Assembly: GCA_032620915.1 (NCBI GenBank)
Contig: CP136052.1
Span: 1,650,501-1,714,500 of the forward strand
DNA from: Oscillospiraceae bacterium NTUH-002-81
GTDB lineage: Bacteria; Bacillota; Clostridia; Lachnospirales; Lachnospiraceae
Direction of reading: 5' to 3'
Length of the DNA stretch: 64,000 bases
The notes below the pieces were generated by a model. That model saw only the letters and a program-made list of their open reading frames with translations, was not told the origin of the DNA and did no database searches. Both the position numbers and the translations under genes were made by a program. Each line of letters opens with the position of its first letter. Position 1 is the first letter of the stretch. Shown piece after piece: positions 50,713 to 59,831 of this stretch.

Positions 50713-52704
50713 ATGGAAAAAGAACTGACAGTGGCGTTTGTGGGCAATCCAAACTGTGGAAAAACGACGCTTTTTAATGCTTTTACAGGTGCGAATCTGA
50801 AGGTGGCCAACTGGCCCGGCGTTACGGTGGAGAAGAAGGAGGGAGAGACCTCCTACAAGGGGCATCGCATTCGCCTCATCGATCTTCCAGGCATTTACAG
50901 CCTGACCTCCTATTCCATTGAAGAGCGGGTGACGAGAAAATGTGTCATGGAGGACGAGGTGGATGTGGTCATCAATGTGGTGGATGCCTCCTCCCTGGAG
51001 CGGAACCTCTATCTGACGATGCAGCTTCTGGAGCTGGGAAAACCGGTGATCCTGGCGCTGAATATGATGGATATTGTAAAAGAACGTGGCATGGAGATCG
51101 ACATGCACCGTTTGCCGGAGATGCTGGGCGGCATCCCGGTGGTGCCGGTATCTGCCAGAAAACGGACCGGACTGGATGTGCTGATGCATGCGGTGCGTCA
51201 CCACTATGAGGAAGGCCCCTCCGGGTCCGTGATCTCTTACGGGGAGGCGCTGGAGGAGAAGATCGGGAAGCTGGAAACGGCGTTGGAGGCAGCATCCCCC
51301 GGCATCGCCAATCCACGGTGGCATGCCATTAAGTGGCTGGAGCATGATGAGGAAGTGATGCGCAATCATCCGATAGATGTGACGGGCATTGCGGAGCACA
51401 GCTATGAAAAAGAGATCATCAACCGGAAATATGCGTACATAGAAGAAATCCTGGAGGAAACGATGTTTTACCGGGATGAGAAAGCGGCGGCCACTGACCG
51501 GATCGACCGGTGGATGACCCATCCGGTGTGGGGCGTGCCGATTTTTCTCTGTATCATGGCTTGTGTCTTTTTCCTGACCTTCACGGTGGGAGATCTGTTA
51601 AAAGGCGGATTTGAGGCGGCCCTGGCGGTGCTTTCCCATGCTGTTGCCGGTTTTCTGACTTCCGTGGGTGCGGCAGGATGGCTGAATTCTCTCATTGTGG
51701 ATGGCATTCTTGCCGGTGTGGGCGGGATCCTGACCTTTTTGCCGAATATTTTTATCCTTTTCCTGGCGCTGGCGTTTCTGGAGGACAGCGGCTATATGGC
51801 CAGAGTGGCTTATGTCATGGACGGCATCATGGGAAAAGCGGGGCTGTCGGGAAAGGCATTTCTGCCCATGGTGCTGGGCTTTGGCTGTACCGTGCCGGCC
51901 ATTATGGCAACCCGGGCGCTGGAGACGGAGAAGGACCGGCTGAAAACCATGCTGGTGACACCGTTTATGTCCTGCTCGGCCAGACTGCCGATTTATGTCT
52001 TATTTTCGGATATCTTTTTTGAAAAACATGCAGCGCTGGCAGCGTTTTCCATGTATGTCATCGGACTGGCGGCAGCCATTCTCATTGCGCTGACCGTGAA
52101 CAGACTGGACAAAGGCCAGTCGGAGAACACACTGCTGATCGAACTGCCGGAGTATAAAAGGCCCAATGCCAGAACTATCGCCATCTATGTGTGGGAGAAG
52201 GTGAAGGATTACCTGACCAAAGCGGGAACCACGATTTTTCTGGCATCCATCGTGATCTGGTTTTTGCTGAATTTTGGAAGCTCCGGCATGGTTACCGATG
52301 TGTCCCAGAGCTTCGGGGCTGTCATCGGACGCTGGATGGAACCTATTATGGCTCCGGCGGGACTGGGACACTGGCAGCTGGGCGTGGCGCTGATCTCCGG
52401 TATTTCGGCCAAGGAAGTGGTGGTGTCCAGCTTCTGCGTGCTGTTTGGCATCAACAATGTAAATTCGGCCCAGGGGATGCAGACGCTGGCTGCCAATCTG
52501 GCAGCCATGGGATTTGGCGCAAGAAATGCGTATGCCATGATGCTGTTCTGTCTGCTGTACACACCCTGTGCGGCAACCATTGCAACGATCCGAAAGGAGA
52601 CCTATTCCACCAGATGGACGGTTGGCGTTGTGATCTTTCAGTTGGTATTTGCCTGGATCGCAGCCACGCTGTTTTTCCAGATCAGTGGACTTTTTATCGG
52701 ATAA
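50713..52704 (+). CDS. feoB: Ferrous iron transport protein B
   Basis: Fe(II) permease with an N-terminal G domain. It has 663 residues: G1 GNPNCGKTTLFNAFTG (9-24), G2 region NWPGVTVEKKEG, G3 DLPGIYSL (about 56-63) and G4 NMMD (about 118-121). A helical spacer follows, then about eight membrane helices with the two Gate motifs (FLPMVLGFGCTVPAIMATRA; SGISAKEVVVSSFCVLFG). It is slightly shorter than E. coli FeoB, as in many Firmicutes. The start overlaps the feoA stop region. Confidence 0.96.
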   Translation: MEKELTVAFVGNPNCGKTTLFNAFTGANLKVANWPGVTVEKKEGETSYKGHRIRLIDLPGIYSLTSYSIEERVTRKCVMEDEVDVVINVVDASSLERNLYLTMQLLELGKPVILALNMMDIVKERGMEIDMHRLPEMLGGIPVVPVSARKRTGLDVLMHAVRHHYEEGPSGSVISYGEALEEKIGKLETALEAASPGIANPRWHAIKWLEHDEEVMRNHPIDVTGIAEHSYEKEIINRKYAYIEEILEETMFYRDEKAAATDRIDRWMTHPVWGVPIFLCIMACVFFLTFTVGDLLKGGFEAALAVLSHAVAGFLTSVGAAGWLNSLIVDGILAGVGGILTFLPNIFILFLALAFLEDSGYMARVAYVMDGIMGKAGLSGKAFLPMVLGFGCTVPAIMATRALETEKDRLKTMLVTPFMSCSARLPIYVLFSDIFFEKHAALAAFSMYVIGLAAAILIALTVNRLDKGQSENTLLIELPEYKRPNARTIAIYVWEKVKDYLTKAGTTIFLASIVIWFLLNFGSSGMVTDVSQSFGAVIGRWMEPIMAPAGLGHWQLGVALISGISAKEVVVSSFCVLFGINNVNSAQGMQTLAANLAAMGFGARNAYAMMLFCLLYTPCAATIATIRKETYSTRWTVGVVIFQLVFAWIAATLFFQISGLFIG

Positions 52705-52749
52705 CGGGTATAATGAGTGTTGAGAAACGCTGGTAATCAGGAGGAAATG

Positions 52750-52923
52750 ATGGCAACCGTGATCATTGGCGGATTGATTATTTTATATGCGGTGTGGGTA
52801 CTGGTGCGCAGGCACCGGGACCGCAAAGCCGGAAAAATGTGCAGCTGCGGATGCGGCGGCTGTGCGTCCGGCTGTCAGGAGCGCCGCAGCCAGGGAGGCC
52901 AGGAAGATGGGGCAGGGAAATAA
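52750..52923 (+). CDS. FeoB-associated Cys-rich membrane protein
   Basis: A 57-residue protein with one N-terminal membrane helix (TVIIGGLIILYAVWVLV) and a cytoplasmic Cys-rich tail (CSCGCGGCASGC), the pattern of the small FeoB-associated proteins that may handle iron at the inner face. AGGAGG precedes the ATG. It follows feoB by 45 bases and overlaps the next gene by 17. Confidence 0.85.
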   Translation: MATVIIGGLIILYAVWVLVRRHRDRKAGKMCSCGCGGCASGCQERRSQGGQEDGAGK

Positions 52924-53089
52924 CTGCGAGAGCTGTGCGTATTATCTGTACGATGAAGATTATGAGTGTTATGTGTGTGACATGGATCTGGACGAGGATG
53001 AGATGGCCCATTTCATGATGGGAAATTTTTCCCACTGTCCGTATTTCCAGCTGTATGATGAGTATAAGATTGTCAGGAAACAGATGTAG
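52907..53089 (+). CDS. DUF6472-like small Cys/acidic protein
   Basis: A 60-residue acidic protein with CESCAYYLYDEDYECYVCDM and HCPYFQLYDEY: four or five Cys in CxxC-like spacing suggest a small metal-binding fold. It resembles DUF6472, a Clostridial family of unknown role. GGGAGGCCAGGA precedes the ATG at 52907. Its place at the end of the feo operon suggests a link to iron handling, which is inference. Confidence 0.65.
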   Translation: MGQGNNCESCAYYLYDEDYECYVCDMDLDEDEMAHFMMGNFSHCPYFQLYDEYKIVRKQM

Positions 53090-53103
53090 CACCAGTTCAG
53101 TTA

Positions 53104-53155
53104 TCCCTCAGGCAGACAGCGTTCATGCTTGCATGAAAAGATGGCTGTTGAGGGA
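53104..53155 (+). repeat. Long hairpin upstream of the fab operon
   Basis: Three stacked stems: TCCCTCA/TGAGGGA, ACAGC/GCTGT and TTCATG-CTTG-CATGAA. There is no T run. It separates the feo and fab operons. Confidence 0.65.
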
Positions 53156-53196
53156 CAAGCTGAGCGCAAGAACATGAGCAAAAATTATTTTACCAC

Positions 53197-53238
53197 TTGA
53201 CATTTCTTTTTTTTTATCTATATACTTTGAATATCAAA
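53197..53238 (+). promoter_or_regulatory. acpP-fab operon promoter with FabT-like operator
   Basis: TTGACA (53197-53202), an 18-base T-rich spacer and TATACT (53221-53226). The palindrome TTTGA-ATA-TCAAA (53226-53238) overlaps the last base of the -10 box and the start site, where a bound repressor would block transcription. It is the same motif as at fabH. Confidence 0.7.
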
Positions 53239-53280
53239 ATATTAGAAATACAAAACAATAACCAATAAAGGAGAATCATC

Positions 53281-53511
53281 ATGTTAGAGAAAATCAGAGA
53301 GATCATTGCAGACCAGTTAAACATTGAGGCGGACACCATCACTGAGGAAACCGCCTTCAAAGAGGATCTGGGTGTGGATTCCCTGGATCTGTTTGAGATC
53401 GTCATGGCGTTTGAGGAGGCTTACGGTATCGAGATCCCGTCCGAAGATCTGGAGGGACTGACAACGGTGGGCAGCGTTATGAATTACCTGAAAGAAAAAG
53501 GCGCAGAGTAA
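53281..53511 (+). CDS. acpP: Acyl carrier protein
   Basis: A 76-residue acidic carrier of growing acyl chains. Ser36-type attachment site is in DLGVDSLDLFEIVMAFEE, the phosphopantetheine site. AAAGGAG precedes the ATG. It is the first gene of the fab operon; fabK follows 21 bases after its stop. Expected partners are all Fab enzymes encoded downstream and FabH at 38.3 kb. Confidence 0.95.
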   Translation: MLEKIREIIADQLNIEADTITEETAFKEDLGVDSLDLFEIVMAFEEAYGIEIPSEDLEGLTTVGSVMNYLKEKGAE

Positions 53512-53532
53512 GCAAAACGGAGGACGAGAACG

Positions 53533-54474
53533 ATGGATACACAGATCACAGAGCTTTTGGGCATCCGTTATCCGATCCTGCAGGGCGGTATGGCCTGGGT
53601 GGCGGAGCATCATCTGGCGGCGGCTGTTTCCGCCGCAGGCGGTTTTGGCATTCTGGGGGCGGCAGCGGCTCCGGCGGAGGTTGTCCGGGAGGAAATCCAC
53701 AGGGTGCGGGAGCTGACAGATCAGCCCTTCGGCGTCAATGTGATGCTCATGAGTCCCCATGCAGCGGAGGTGGCCCAGGTAACGGTGGAGGAAAAGGTGG
53801 CAGCAGTCACCACGGGAGCCGGTAACCCGGAAAAATATATGACAGCCTGGAAGGCAGCCGGGGTGAAGGTGATCCCGGTGGTGGCATCGGTGGCGCTGGC
53901 CCGGCGGATGGAGCGCTGCGGCGCGGACGCGGTCATTGCGGAGGGCATGGAGTCCGGCGGTCATATCGGCAGTCAGACGACCATGACGCTGGTGCCCCAG
54001 GTGGTGGACGCCGTCCACATTCCGGTCGTTGCCGCAGGCGGCATCGGCGACGGAAGAGGTTTTGCGGCAGCTATGATGCTGGGGGCAAAAGGGGTACAGA
54101 TGGGCACCCGGTTTGTGATCGCCAGGGAATCCATCGTTCATGACAATTACAAGCAGCGTATTTTGAAGGCAAAGGATATTGATTCCGAGGTGACGGGGCT
54201 GTCCGGCGGGCATCCCATTCGCAGTCTGCGAAACCAGATGACAAGAGAATACCTGCGTCTGGAAAAAGAAGGGGCATCGATGGAGGAGCTGGAGCTTCTG
54301 ACGCTGGGATCCCTTCGAAAAGCGGTGCAGGAGGGGGACGTGAAAAACGGAACCGTCATGGCAGGGCAGATCGCGGGTCTGCTGAAAAAAGAGCAGACCT
54401 GCCGGGAGATCATAGAAGAAGTGATGGCAGAAGCCGGGACGCTTCTGGGAGGAACAGCAATATGGGAAAAATAG
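53533..54474 (+). CDS. fabK: Enoyl-ACP reductase II (FMN-dependent)
   Basis: Performs the last reduction of each fatty-acid cycle with NAD(P)H and FMN. The 313-residue TIM barrel has GIRYPILQGGMAWVAEHHLA at the start, LTDQPFGVNVMLMSP, AEGMESGGHIGSQTTMTLVP with the catalytic His, and AAGGIGDGRGFAAAMMLGA for FMN phosphate. FabK replaces FabI, so triclosan would not hit this step. It overlaps fabD by 13 bases in the standard Firmicute order. Confidence 0.95.
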   Translation: MDTQITELLGIRYPILQGGMAWVAEHHLAAAVSAAGGFGILGAAAAPAEVVREEIHRVRELTDQPFGVNVMLMSPHAAEVAQVTVEEKVAAVTTGAGNPEKYMTAWKAAGVKVIPVVASVALARRMERCGADAVIAEGMESGGHIGSQTTMTLVPQVVDAVHIPVVAAGGIGDGRGFAAAMMLGAKGVQMGTRFVIARESIVHDNYKQRILKAKDIDSEVTGLSGGHPIRSLRNQMTREYLRLEKEGASMEELELLTLGSLRKAVQEGDVKNGTVMAGQIAGLLKKEQTCREIIEEVMAEAGTLLGGTAIWEK

Positions 54475-55397
54475 CATTTATCTTTCCGGGACAGGGCGCC
54501 CAGTACCCGGGAATGGCAGAAGATTTCTGCGCACAGCGGCAGGAAAGTCGTCTGGTGTTGGATCTGGCGGAGCAGGTGTCCGGGCTGGATATGAAAAAGC
54601 TGTTGTTTGACCGGGAGGATCAACGGCTGAACGAGACGGCATACACCCAGATCGCACTGTTGACGGCAGAGCTTGCCATTGCGGAGGCGGTGAAAGCCTG
54701 TGGCGTCCGGCCGGATATGACGGCGGGACTGAGCCTGGGAGAATATGCGGCGCTGGTGACAGCAGGGGTATTTTCCATGGCGGATGCCCTGCGCATCGTG
54801 CGGAAACGGGGGATTTTCATGCAGGAGGCAGTGCCCACAGGCGGTGCCATGGCTGCGGTACTGGGCCTGGATGGCGCGGTCATTGCAGATATCTGCGAAA
54901 AGACACCGGGCATCGTTTCCATCGCCAATGATAACTGCCCGGGGCAGATCGTTATTACCGGAGAAGCGGCGGCGGTGGAGGCAGCCTGTGAGGCGCTGAA
55001 AGCTGCCGGAGCCAAACGGTGCATCCCCTTAAAAGTCAGCGGCCCCTTCCACGGCAAACTCATGGAACCGGCGGGAGAACAGCTGGAGCAGGAGCTTTTG
55101 CAGGCACAGGTGGGAGAGATACAGCTCCCCTTTGTCAGCAATGTGACGGCAGACTTTGTCACGGACAAAGACGAAATCAGAGGGCTTTTGAAGCGGCAGA
55201 TTTCTTCTTCCGTGCGCTGGCGGCAGAGCATGGAGCGGATAATCGCAGACGGCGCCGACCTGTTTCTCGAACTGGGGCCCGGCAAAACGCTGAGCGGGTT
55301 TTTACGAAAAATCGACCGTAATGTGAAGGTGCTCAACGTAGAAACGATACAGGATCTGGAAAAACTGACGGAGGTGCGGGAATGGAACAGAAAGTAG
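54462..55397 (+). CDS. fabD: Malonyl-CoA-ACP transacylase
   Basis: Moves malonyl from CoA to ACP. The 311-residue protein shows FIFPGQGAQYPGMAEDF at the N-terminus, the active Ser in AGLSLGEYAALV (about 92), Arg in VRKRGIFMQEA (about 117), and the catalytic His in SGPFHGKLMEPA (about 201). It overlaps both fabK and fabG (16 bases), so translation is coupled. Confidence 0.95.
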   Translation: MGKIAFIFPGQGAQYPGMAEDFCAQRQESRLVLDLAEQVSGLDMKKLLFDREDQRLNETAYTQIALLTAELAIAEAVKACGVRPDMTAGLSLGEYAALVTAGVFSMADALRIVRKRGIFMQEAVPTGGAMAAVLGLDGAVIADICEKTPGIVSIANDNCPGQIVITGEAAAVEAACEALKAAGAKRCIPLKVSGPFHGKLMEPAGEQLEQELLQAQVGEIQLPFVSNVTADFVTDKDEIRGLLKRQISSSVRWRQSMERIIADGADLFLELGPGKTLSGFLRKIDRNVKVLNVETIQDLEKLTEVREWNRK

Positions 55398-56119
55398 CGC
55401 TGGTGACAGGTGCCAGCAGGGGCATTGGCCGGGCCATCGCCTTGAAACTGGCGGCCCAGGACATGTATGTCATTGTAAATTATGCAAGTTCTGCCGAAAA
55501 AGCCCAGGCCGTGCTGGGAGAAATCCGCGCAGCCGGAGGGGATGGCTGCTGTATGGGCTGGGATGTCAGTGATTTTACAGCCACAGAAAATGCCATGAAA
55601 GAGATCATCCGCACATGCGGCCATCTGGATGTGGTGGTGAACAATGCGGGCATTACCCGGGACGGCCTGCTGATGAGCATGAAGGAAGAGGATTACGACC
55701 GGGTGCTGGATGTGAACCTGAAGGGCGCTTTTTTCGTTATCCGGTTTGCAGCCCGGCAGATGTTAAAACAGAGAAGCGGCCGGATCATCAACATTTCTTC
55801 GGTGAGCGGCCGCCTGGGAAATGCCGGACAGGCCAACTACTGTGCCGCCAAAGCGGGACTTCTGGGACTGACGAAATCCGCTGCCCGGGAGCTGGGCAGC
55901 CGGGGCATCACAGTCAATGCCATTGCGCCGGGATTTATTGAAACGGAAATGACGGAAGGACTGTCAGAGGAGCTGCGGGCAAAGATGCAGGAGCGCATTC
56001 CGCTGGGACACATGGGAACTGCAGAGAATGTGGCGGATGCGGCGGCATTTCTGGCGTCCGATCAGGCGTCCTACATCACCGGGCAGGTGCTGTCCGTGGA
56101 CGGCGGTATGTATATGTAG
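55382..56119 (+). CDS. fabG: 3-oxoacyl-ACP reductase
   Basis: An NADPH-dependent short-chain dehydrogenase of 245 residues. Cofactor site TGASRGIGRAIA (about 9-20), NNAG at about 87, catalytic Ser in INISSVSGRLGNAGQ, and the YxxxK pair in NYCAAKAGLLGLTK (about 152-156). The C-terminus IAPGFIETEM is typical of FabG. AGGTGCGGG lies upstream of the ATG. Confidence 0.95.
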   Translation: MEQKVALVTGASRGIGRAIALKLAAQDMYVIVNYASSAEKAQAVLGEIRAAGGDGCCMGWDVSDFTATENAMKEIIRTCGHLDVVVNNAGITRDGLLMSMKEEDYDRVLDVNLKGAFFVIRFAARQMLKQRSGRIINISSVSGRLGNAGQANYCAAKAGLLGLTKSAARELGSRGITVNAIAPGFIETEMTEGLSEELRAKMQERIPLGHMGTAENVADAAAFLASDQASYITGQVLSVDGGMYM

Positions 56120-56136
56120 ACAGAAAGGCAGAAAAT

Positions 56137-57390
56137 ATGAGACGAGTGGTAATCACCGGCATGGGCGCCATCACGCCGCTGGGCAACAGTGTGGAGGCGT
56201 TCTGGAACGGCATAAAGGAGAAAAAAACAGGCTTCGGGCCTATCACAAAATTTGACACATCGGCGTATAAATGCAGACTGGCGGCGGAAGTGAAGGACTT
56301 TGATCCGGCCCTTTCCATGGACAAAAAGGATGCCAGAAGAATGGAGCTTTTCTGTCAGTATGCGGTGGCTGCGGCGAAAGAGGCGTACGGGCAGGCCGGG
56401 CTTTCCATGGAAAAGGAGGATGCTTACCGGGTGGGCTGTGCCATCGGCTCCGGTATCGGCAGCCTGCAGACCATGGAGCGGGAACACAGCCGTCTGCTGG
56501 AAAAAGGGCCGGGACGGATCCATCCGCTGATGGTGCCCATGATGATTTCCAACATGGCTGCGGGCAATGTTTCCATTCAGCTGGGGCTGAAAGGGAAAAG
56601 CATCAATGTGGTGACGGCCTGTGCCACAGGAACGAACAACATCGGGGAAGCGTTTCGGACGATCCAATATGGAGATGCGGATGTGATGCTGGCGGGCGGT
56701 ACGGAGAGCTGCATTACCCCGGTGGGCATCGGCGGCTTTCAGGCGCTGACGGCGCTGAGTACCAGCGAGGATCCCACACGGTGTTCCCTGCCCTTTGATA
56801 AAAACCGCAGCGGGTTTGTCATGGGAGAAGGGGCGGCGGTGCTGGTACTGGAGGAACTGTCCCATGCCCGGGCGCGGGGGGCCCGCATTCTGGCGGAGAT
56901 CGTGGGCTACGGCAACAGCAGCGATGCCTACCACATCACTTCCCCGGCGGAGGACGGCGCGGGTGCGGCTTATGCCATGTGCCAGGCCATCCGGGACGCC
57001 GGGATCACACCGGAGGATGTGACGTACATCAACGCCCACGGAACGGGCACCCACCACAATGACCTGTTTGAGACCCGGGCCATCAAAAAAGCTTTCGGGG
57101 CTCATGCAAAGGCATTAAAGATCAATTCCACCAAATCCATGATCGGCCATCTCCTGGGGGCGGCAGGGGCGGCAGAATGCATTGCCTGTGTGAAAGAACT
57201 GGAAGAGGGATGGCTGCACCCCACGGTGGGACTGACGGAAACGGAAGAAGAGATGGATCTGGACTATCTGCCGGGCGACGGCGTCCATGCGGATGTCACC
57301 TATGCCCTCAGCAATTCTCTGGGGTTTGGCGGACACAATTCCAGTATTTTACTGAAAAAATATGATGCGAAGCAGGAAGGTGGGATGTGA
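56137..57390 (+). CDS. fabF: 3-oxoacyl-ACP synthase II
   Basis: Elongates acyl-ACP with malonyl-ACP. 417 residues, thiolase fold with the Cys-His-His set: Cys in VVTACATGTNNIGEA (about 165), His in INAHGTGTHHNDLFET (about 304) and His in STKSMIGHLLGAAGA (about 340). The start RRVVITGMGAITPLGNSVE is diagnostic. AAAGGCAG precedes the ATG. Its stop overlaps the accB start region. Confidence 0.96.
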   Translation: MRRVVITGMGAITPLGNSVEAFWNGIKEKKTGFGPITKFDTSAYKCRLAAEVKDFDPALSMDKKDARRMELFCQYAVAAAKEAYGQAGLSMEKEDAYRVGCAIGSGIGSLQTMEREHSRLLEKGPGRIHPLMVPMMISNMAAGNVSIQLGLKGKSINVVTACATGTNNIGEAFRTIQYGDADVMLAGGTESCITPVGIGGFQALTALSTSEDPTRCSLPFDKNRSGFVMGEGAAVLVLEELSHARARGARILAEIVGYGNSSDAYHITSPAEDGAGAAYAMCQAIRDAGITPEDVTYINAHGTGTHHNDLFETRAIKKAFGAHAKALKINSTKSMIGHLLGAAGAAECIACVKELEEGWLHPTVGLTETEEEMDLDYLPGDGVHADVTYALSNSLGFGGHNSSILLKKYDAKQEGGM

Positions 57391-57392
57391 GG

Positions 57393-57935
57393 ATGGATAT
57401 GCAGCATATTCTGACACTCATTCAGGCGGTGTCGGATTCATCCTTAAGCGGATTTGCCTTGGAAGAAGGGGATTTCCGTCTGTCCCTTTCCCGGGGCGGG
57501 CAGCCGTTGACAGGAGCCATTGGAGCCACAGGTCAGTTGGTGCCGGGAAGCCAGGATTATTCGACGGGACAGCATTTGTCCAGTCAGGTGAGCAGTGGAA
57601 GTCCTGACCGTTTGGCGGGGCAGCAGGCAGTTGCAAATGGGCAGTCAGCGCCCGGTATGGTCGATTTGGCTGGAACAAAAGCAGAGATAGCTTCCGCTTC
57701 CGGCACCTGTGTGAAATCCCCTCTGGTGGGAACTTTTTATGCGTCTGCGGGCCCGGAGGAAGCGCCTTTTGTGTCTGTAGGGGATACGGTGAAAAAAGGC
57801 CAGGTGCTGGGCATCGTGGAGGCCATGAAGCTGATGAATGAGATCGAGAGCGAGGCGGATGGCGTGGTGAAAGCCATTTATGTGGAAAATGAGCAGATGG
57901 TGGAATACGGTCAGTCCCTGTTTCTCATCGGATAG
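57393..57935 (+). CDS. accB: Biotin carboxyl carrier protein of acetyl-CoA carboxylase
   Basis: A 180-residue BCCP. A short N-terminal domain (ILTLIQAVSDSSLSGFALEE) leads to a long Gln/Ser/Gly-rich flexible linker (about 40-95). The biotinyl domain (about 100-180) has SPLVGTFYASAGPEEAPFV and the biotin-Lys motif VEAMKLMNEIESE. Start: the ATG at 57393 lies eight bases from AGGTGGG; the GTG six bases earlier is less likely. It lies between fabF and fabZ, as in streptococci. Confidence 0.94.
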   Translation: MDMQHILTLIQAVSDSSLSGFALEEGDFRLSLSRGGQPLTGAIGATGQLVPGSQDYSTGQHLSSQVSSGSPDRLAGQQAVANGQSAPGMVDLAGTKAEIASASGTCVKSPLVGTFYASAGPEEAPFVSVGDTVKKGQVLGIVEAMKLMNEIESEADGVVKAIYVENEQMVEYGQSLFLIG

Positions 57936-57947
57936 AAGGAGAAGAAA

Positions 57948-58376
57948 ATGGCAGTACTGCGAATCAAAGAAATTATGGAGCTTCTTCCCCACCGGCAGCC
58001 GTTTTTGCTGCTGGATACGGTGGAGGAGCTGGAACCGGGCAAACGGGCAGTGGCGCGAAAATGCGTGACCTACAATGAACCGTTTTTCAACGGGCATTTT
58101 CCCCAGGAGCCGGTGATGCCTGGGGTTCTCATCATAGAGGCCATGGCACAGACCGGCGCGGTGGCTGTGCTGTCGCTGCCGGAATATCAGGGAAAAACAG
58201 GGTATCTGGGGGGCATCCGTTCTGCCAGATTCCGGGGAAAAGTGGTGCCGGGCGATGTGCTGGTGCTGGAAGTGGAAATGATCCGGCAGAAGGGCCCAGT
58301 GGGCATCGGTGCGGCAAAAGCCATGGTAGACGGGAAGATCGTTGCAGAGGCAGAGCTGACTTTCGCCATTGGATAG
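57948..58376 (+). CDS. fabZ: 3-hydroxyacyl-ACP dehydratase
   Basis: A 142-residue hot-dog-fold enzyme that removes water from 3-hydroxyacyl-ACP. The catalytic His is in FFNGHFPQEPVMPGVLIIEA (about 48-52) and Glu is in the following helix; LLPHRQPFLLLDTVEEL at the start is diagnostic. AGAAGGAGAAG precedes the ATG. Without fabA or fabM in the window, the source of unsaturated fatty acids is not evident. Confidence 0.96.
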   Translation: MAVLRIKEIMELLPHRQPFLLLDTVEELEPGKRAVARKCVTYNEPFFNGHFPQEPVMPGVLIIEAMAQTGAVAVLSLPEYQGKTGYLGGIRSARFRGKVVPGDVLVLEVEMIRQKGPVGIGAAKAMVDGKIVAEAELTFAIG

Positions 58377-58454
58377 CGTGTATTACAGGCGTGCAGGCAG
58401 GCGGAGAAACGACGGATGCAGAAGCCGGACAGAGAAGGAAGGATATATGAGAAA

Positions 58455-59804
58455 ATGTTTCAGAAAATTTTGATTGCCAACCGGGGAGAAATCGCGGTGC
58501 GGATCATCCGCGCCTGCCGGGAAATGGATATCCGCACGGTAGCCGTATATTCGGAGGCGGACCGGGAGGCGCTGCATACCCAGCTGGCGGATGAGGCCAT
58601 CTGCATTGGCCCGGCACCGGCGAAGGACAGCTATCTGCATATGGAACGCATCTTAAGTGCGGCGGTGGTCAGCGGCGCCCAGGCCATCCACCCGGGCTTT
58701 GGCTTTCTGTCAGAGAACAGCAAATTTACCCGGATGTGCGAGGAATGCGGCATCACCTTCATCGGGCCGGATTCCCGGATGATGCTGGAAATGGGGGATA
58801 AGTCCCGGGCCAGAGCCACCATGGAAAAGGCCGGGATTCCGGTGATTCCCGGGGGAAAAGCGCCGGTACAGGATGTGGAGGCCGGGAAAATTGAGGCTGC
58901 GCACATCGGTTACCCGGTGATGATCAAGGCTGCGCTGGGCGGCGGCGGAAAAGGCATGCGGGTGGCAGAAAACGAGGAGGAATTTACAGAGCGTTTTCAG
59001 ACGGCCCAGAAGGAGGCACAGGCGGCTTTTGGCGACGGCACCATGTATCTGGAACGGTATATCCGTCACCCACGGCACATCGAGGTGCAGATTCTGGCGG
59101 ACAGCTTCGGGAATACCGTATATCTGGGCAACCGGGACTGCTCTGTGCAGCGGCGGCATCAGAAGGTGCTGGAGGAAGCACCCTCCCCGGCGTTGAATGA
59201 CGTTCAGGCAAAAGAAATCGGAGAGACGGCGGTGCGGGCGGCGAAAGCCGTGGGTTATGTGAATGCCGGAACGCTGGAATTTCTGCTGGACGCTTCCGGA
59301 GCCTTTTTTTTCATGGAAATGAACACCCGTATCCAGGTGGAGCACCCGGTGACAGAGATGATCACGGGGCTGGATCTCATTCAGGAGCAGATCCGGATTG
59401 CGGCCGGGCTGCCGTTGTCGGTACGGCAGGAAGACATTGTCTGCCGGGGGCACGCCATCGAGTGTCGGATCAACGCGGAAGATCCGCAGCATCATTTCCG
59501 GCCGTCTCCGGGAACCATTTCCTATCTTTATCTGCCCGGCGGCAGAAATGTGCGCATTGACAGTGCGGTGTATCCGGGCTGTGTGGTGCAGCCCTTCTAT
59601 GATTCCATGCTGGTGAAAATCATTGTGCACGGGGAAAACCGGCAGGAAGCCATCCGGCGGATGAAGCGGGCACTGGGCGAGGTGGTGCTGGAGGGCATCA
59701 CGACGAATGTGGATTTTCTTTATGAAATCCTGGAAAACCAGGTGTTTGAGAAAGGCGAGGCAGACACCGGATTTCTGGAAGAGCAGATGGGCATCAAAGG
59801 ATAA
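58455..59804 (+). CDS. accC: Biotin carboxylase subunit of acetyl-CoA carboxylase
   Basis: Carboxylates biotin on AccB with ATP and bicarbonate. 449 residues, ATP-grasp fold: start FQKILIANRGEIAVRIIRAC, glycine loop KAALGGGGKGMRVAENEEE, RDCSVQRRHQKVLEEAP, and MNTRIQVEHPVTEMITGLDL with catalytic residues. The start is the ATG at 58455, ten bases after GAAGGAAGG. It is followed after 27 bases by the fused accD-accA. Confidence 0.96.
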   Translation: MFQKILIANRGEIAVRIIRACREMDIRTVAVYSEADREALHTQLADEAICIGPAPAKDSYLHMERILSAAVVSGAQAIHPGFGFLSENSKFTRMCEECGITFIGPDSRMMLEMGDKSRARATMEKAGIPVIPGGKAPVQDVEAGKIEAAHIGYPVMIKAALGGGGKGMRVAENEEEFTERFQTAQKEAQAAFGDGTMYLERYIRHPRHIEVQILADSFGNTVYLGNRDCSVQRRHQKVLEEAPSPALNDVQAKEIGETAVRAAKAVGYVNAGTLEFLLDASGAFFFMEMNTRIQVEHPVTEMITGLDLIQEQIRIAAGLPLSVRQEDIVCRGHAIECRINAEDPQHHFRPSPGTISYLYLPGGRNVRIDSAVYPGCVVQPFYDSMLVKIIVHGENRQEAIRRMKRALGEVVLEGITTNVDFLYEILENQVFEKGEADTGFLEEQMGIKG

Positions 59805-59831
59805 CGCAACAGATAAAAGGAAGCAGAAACA

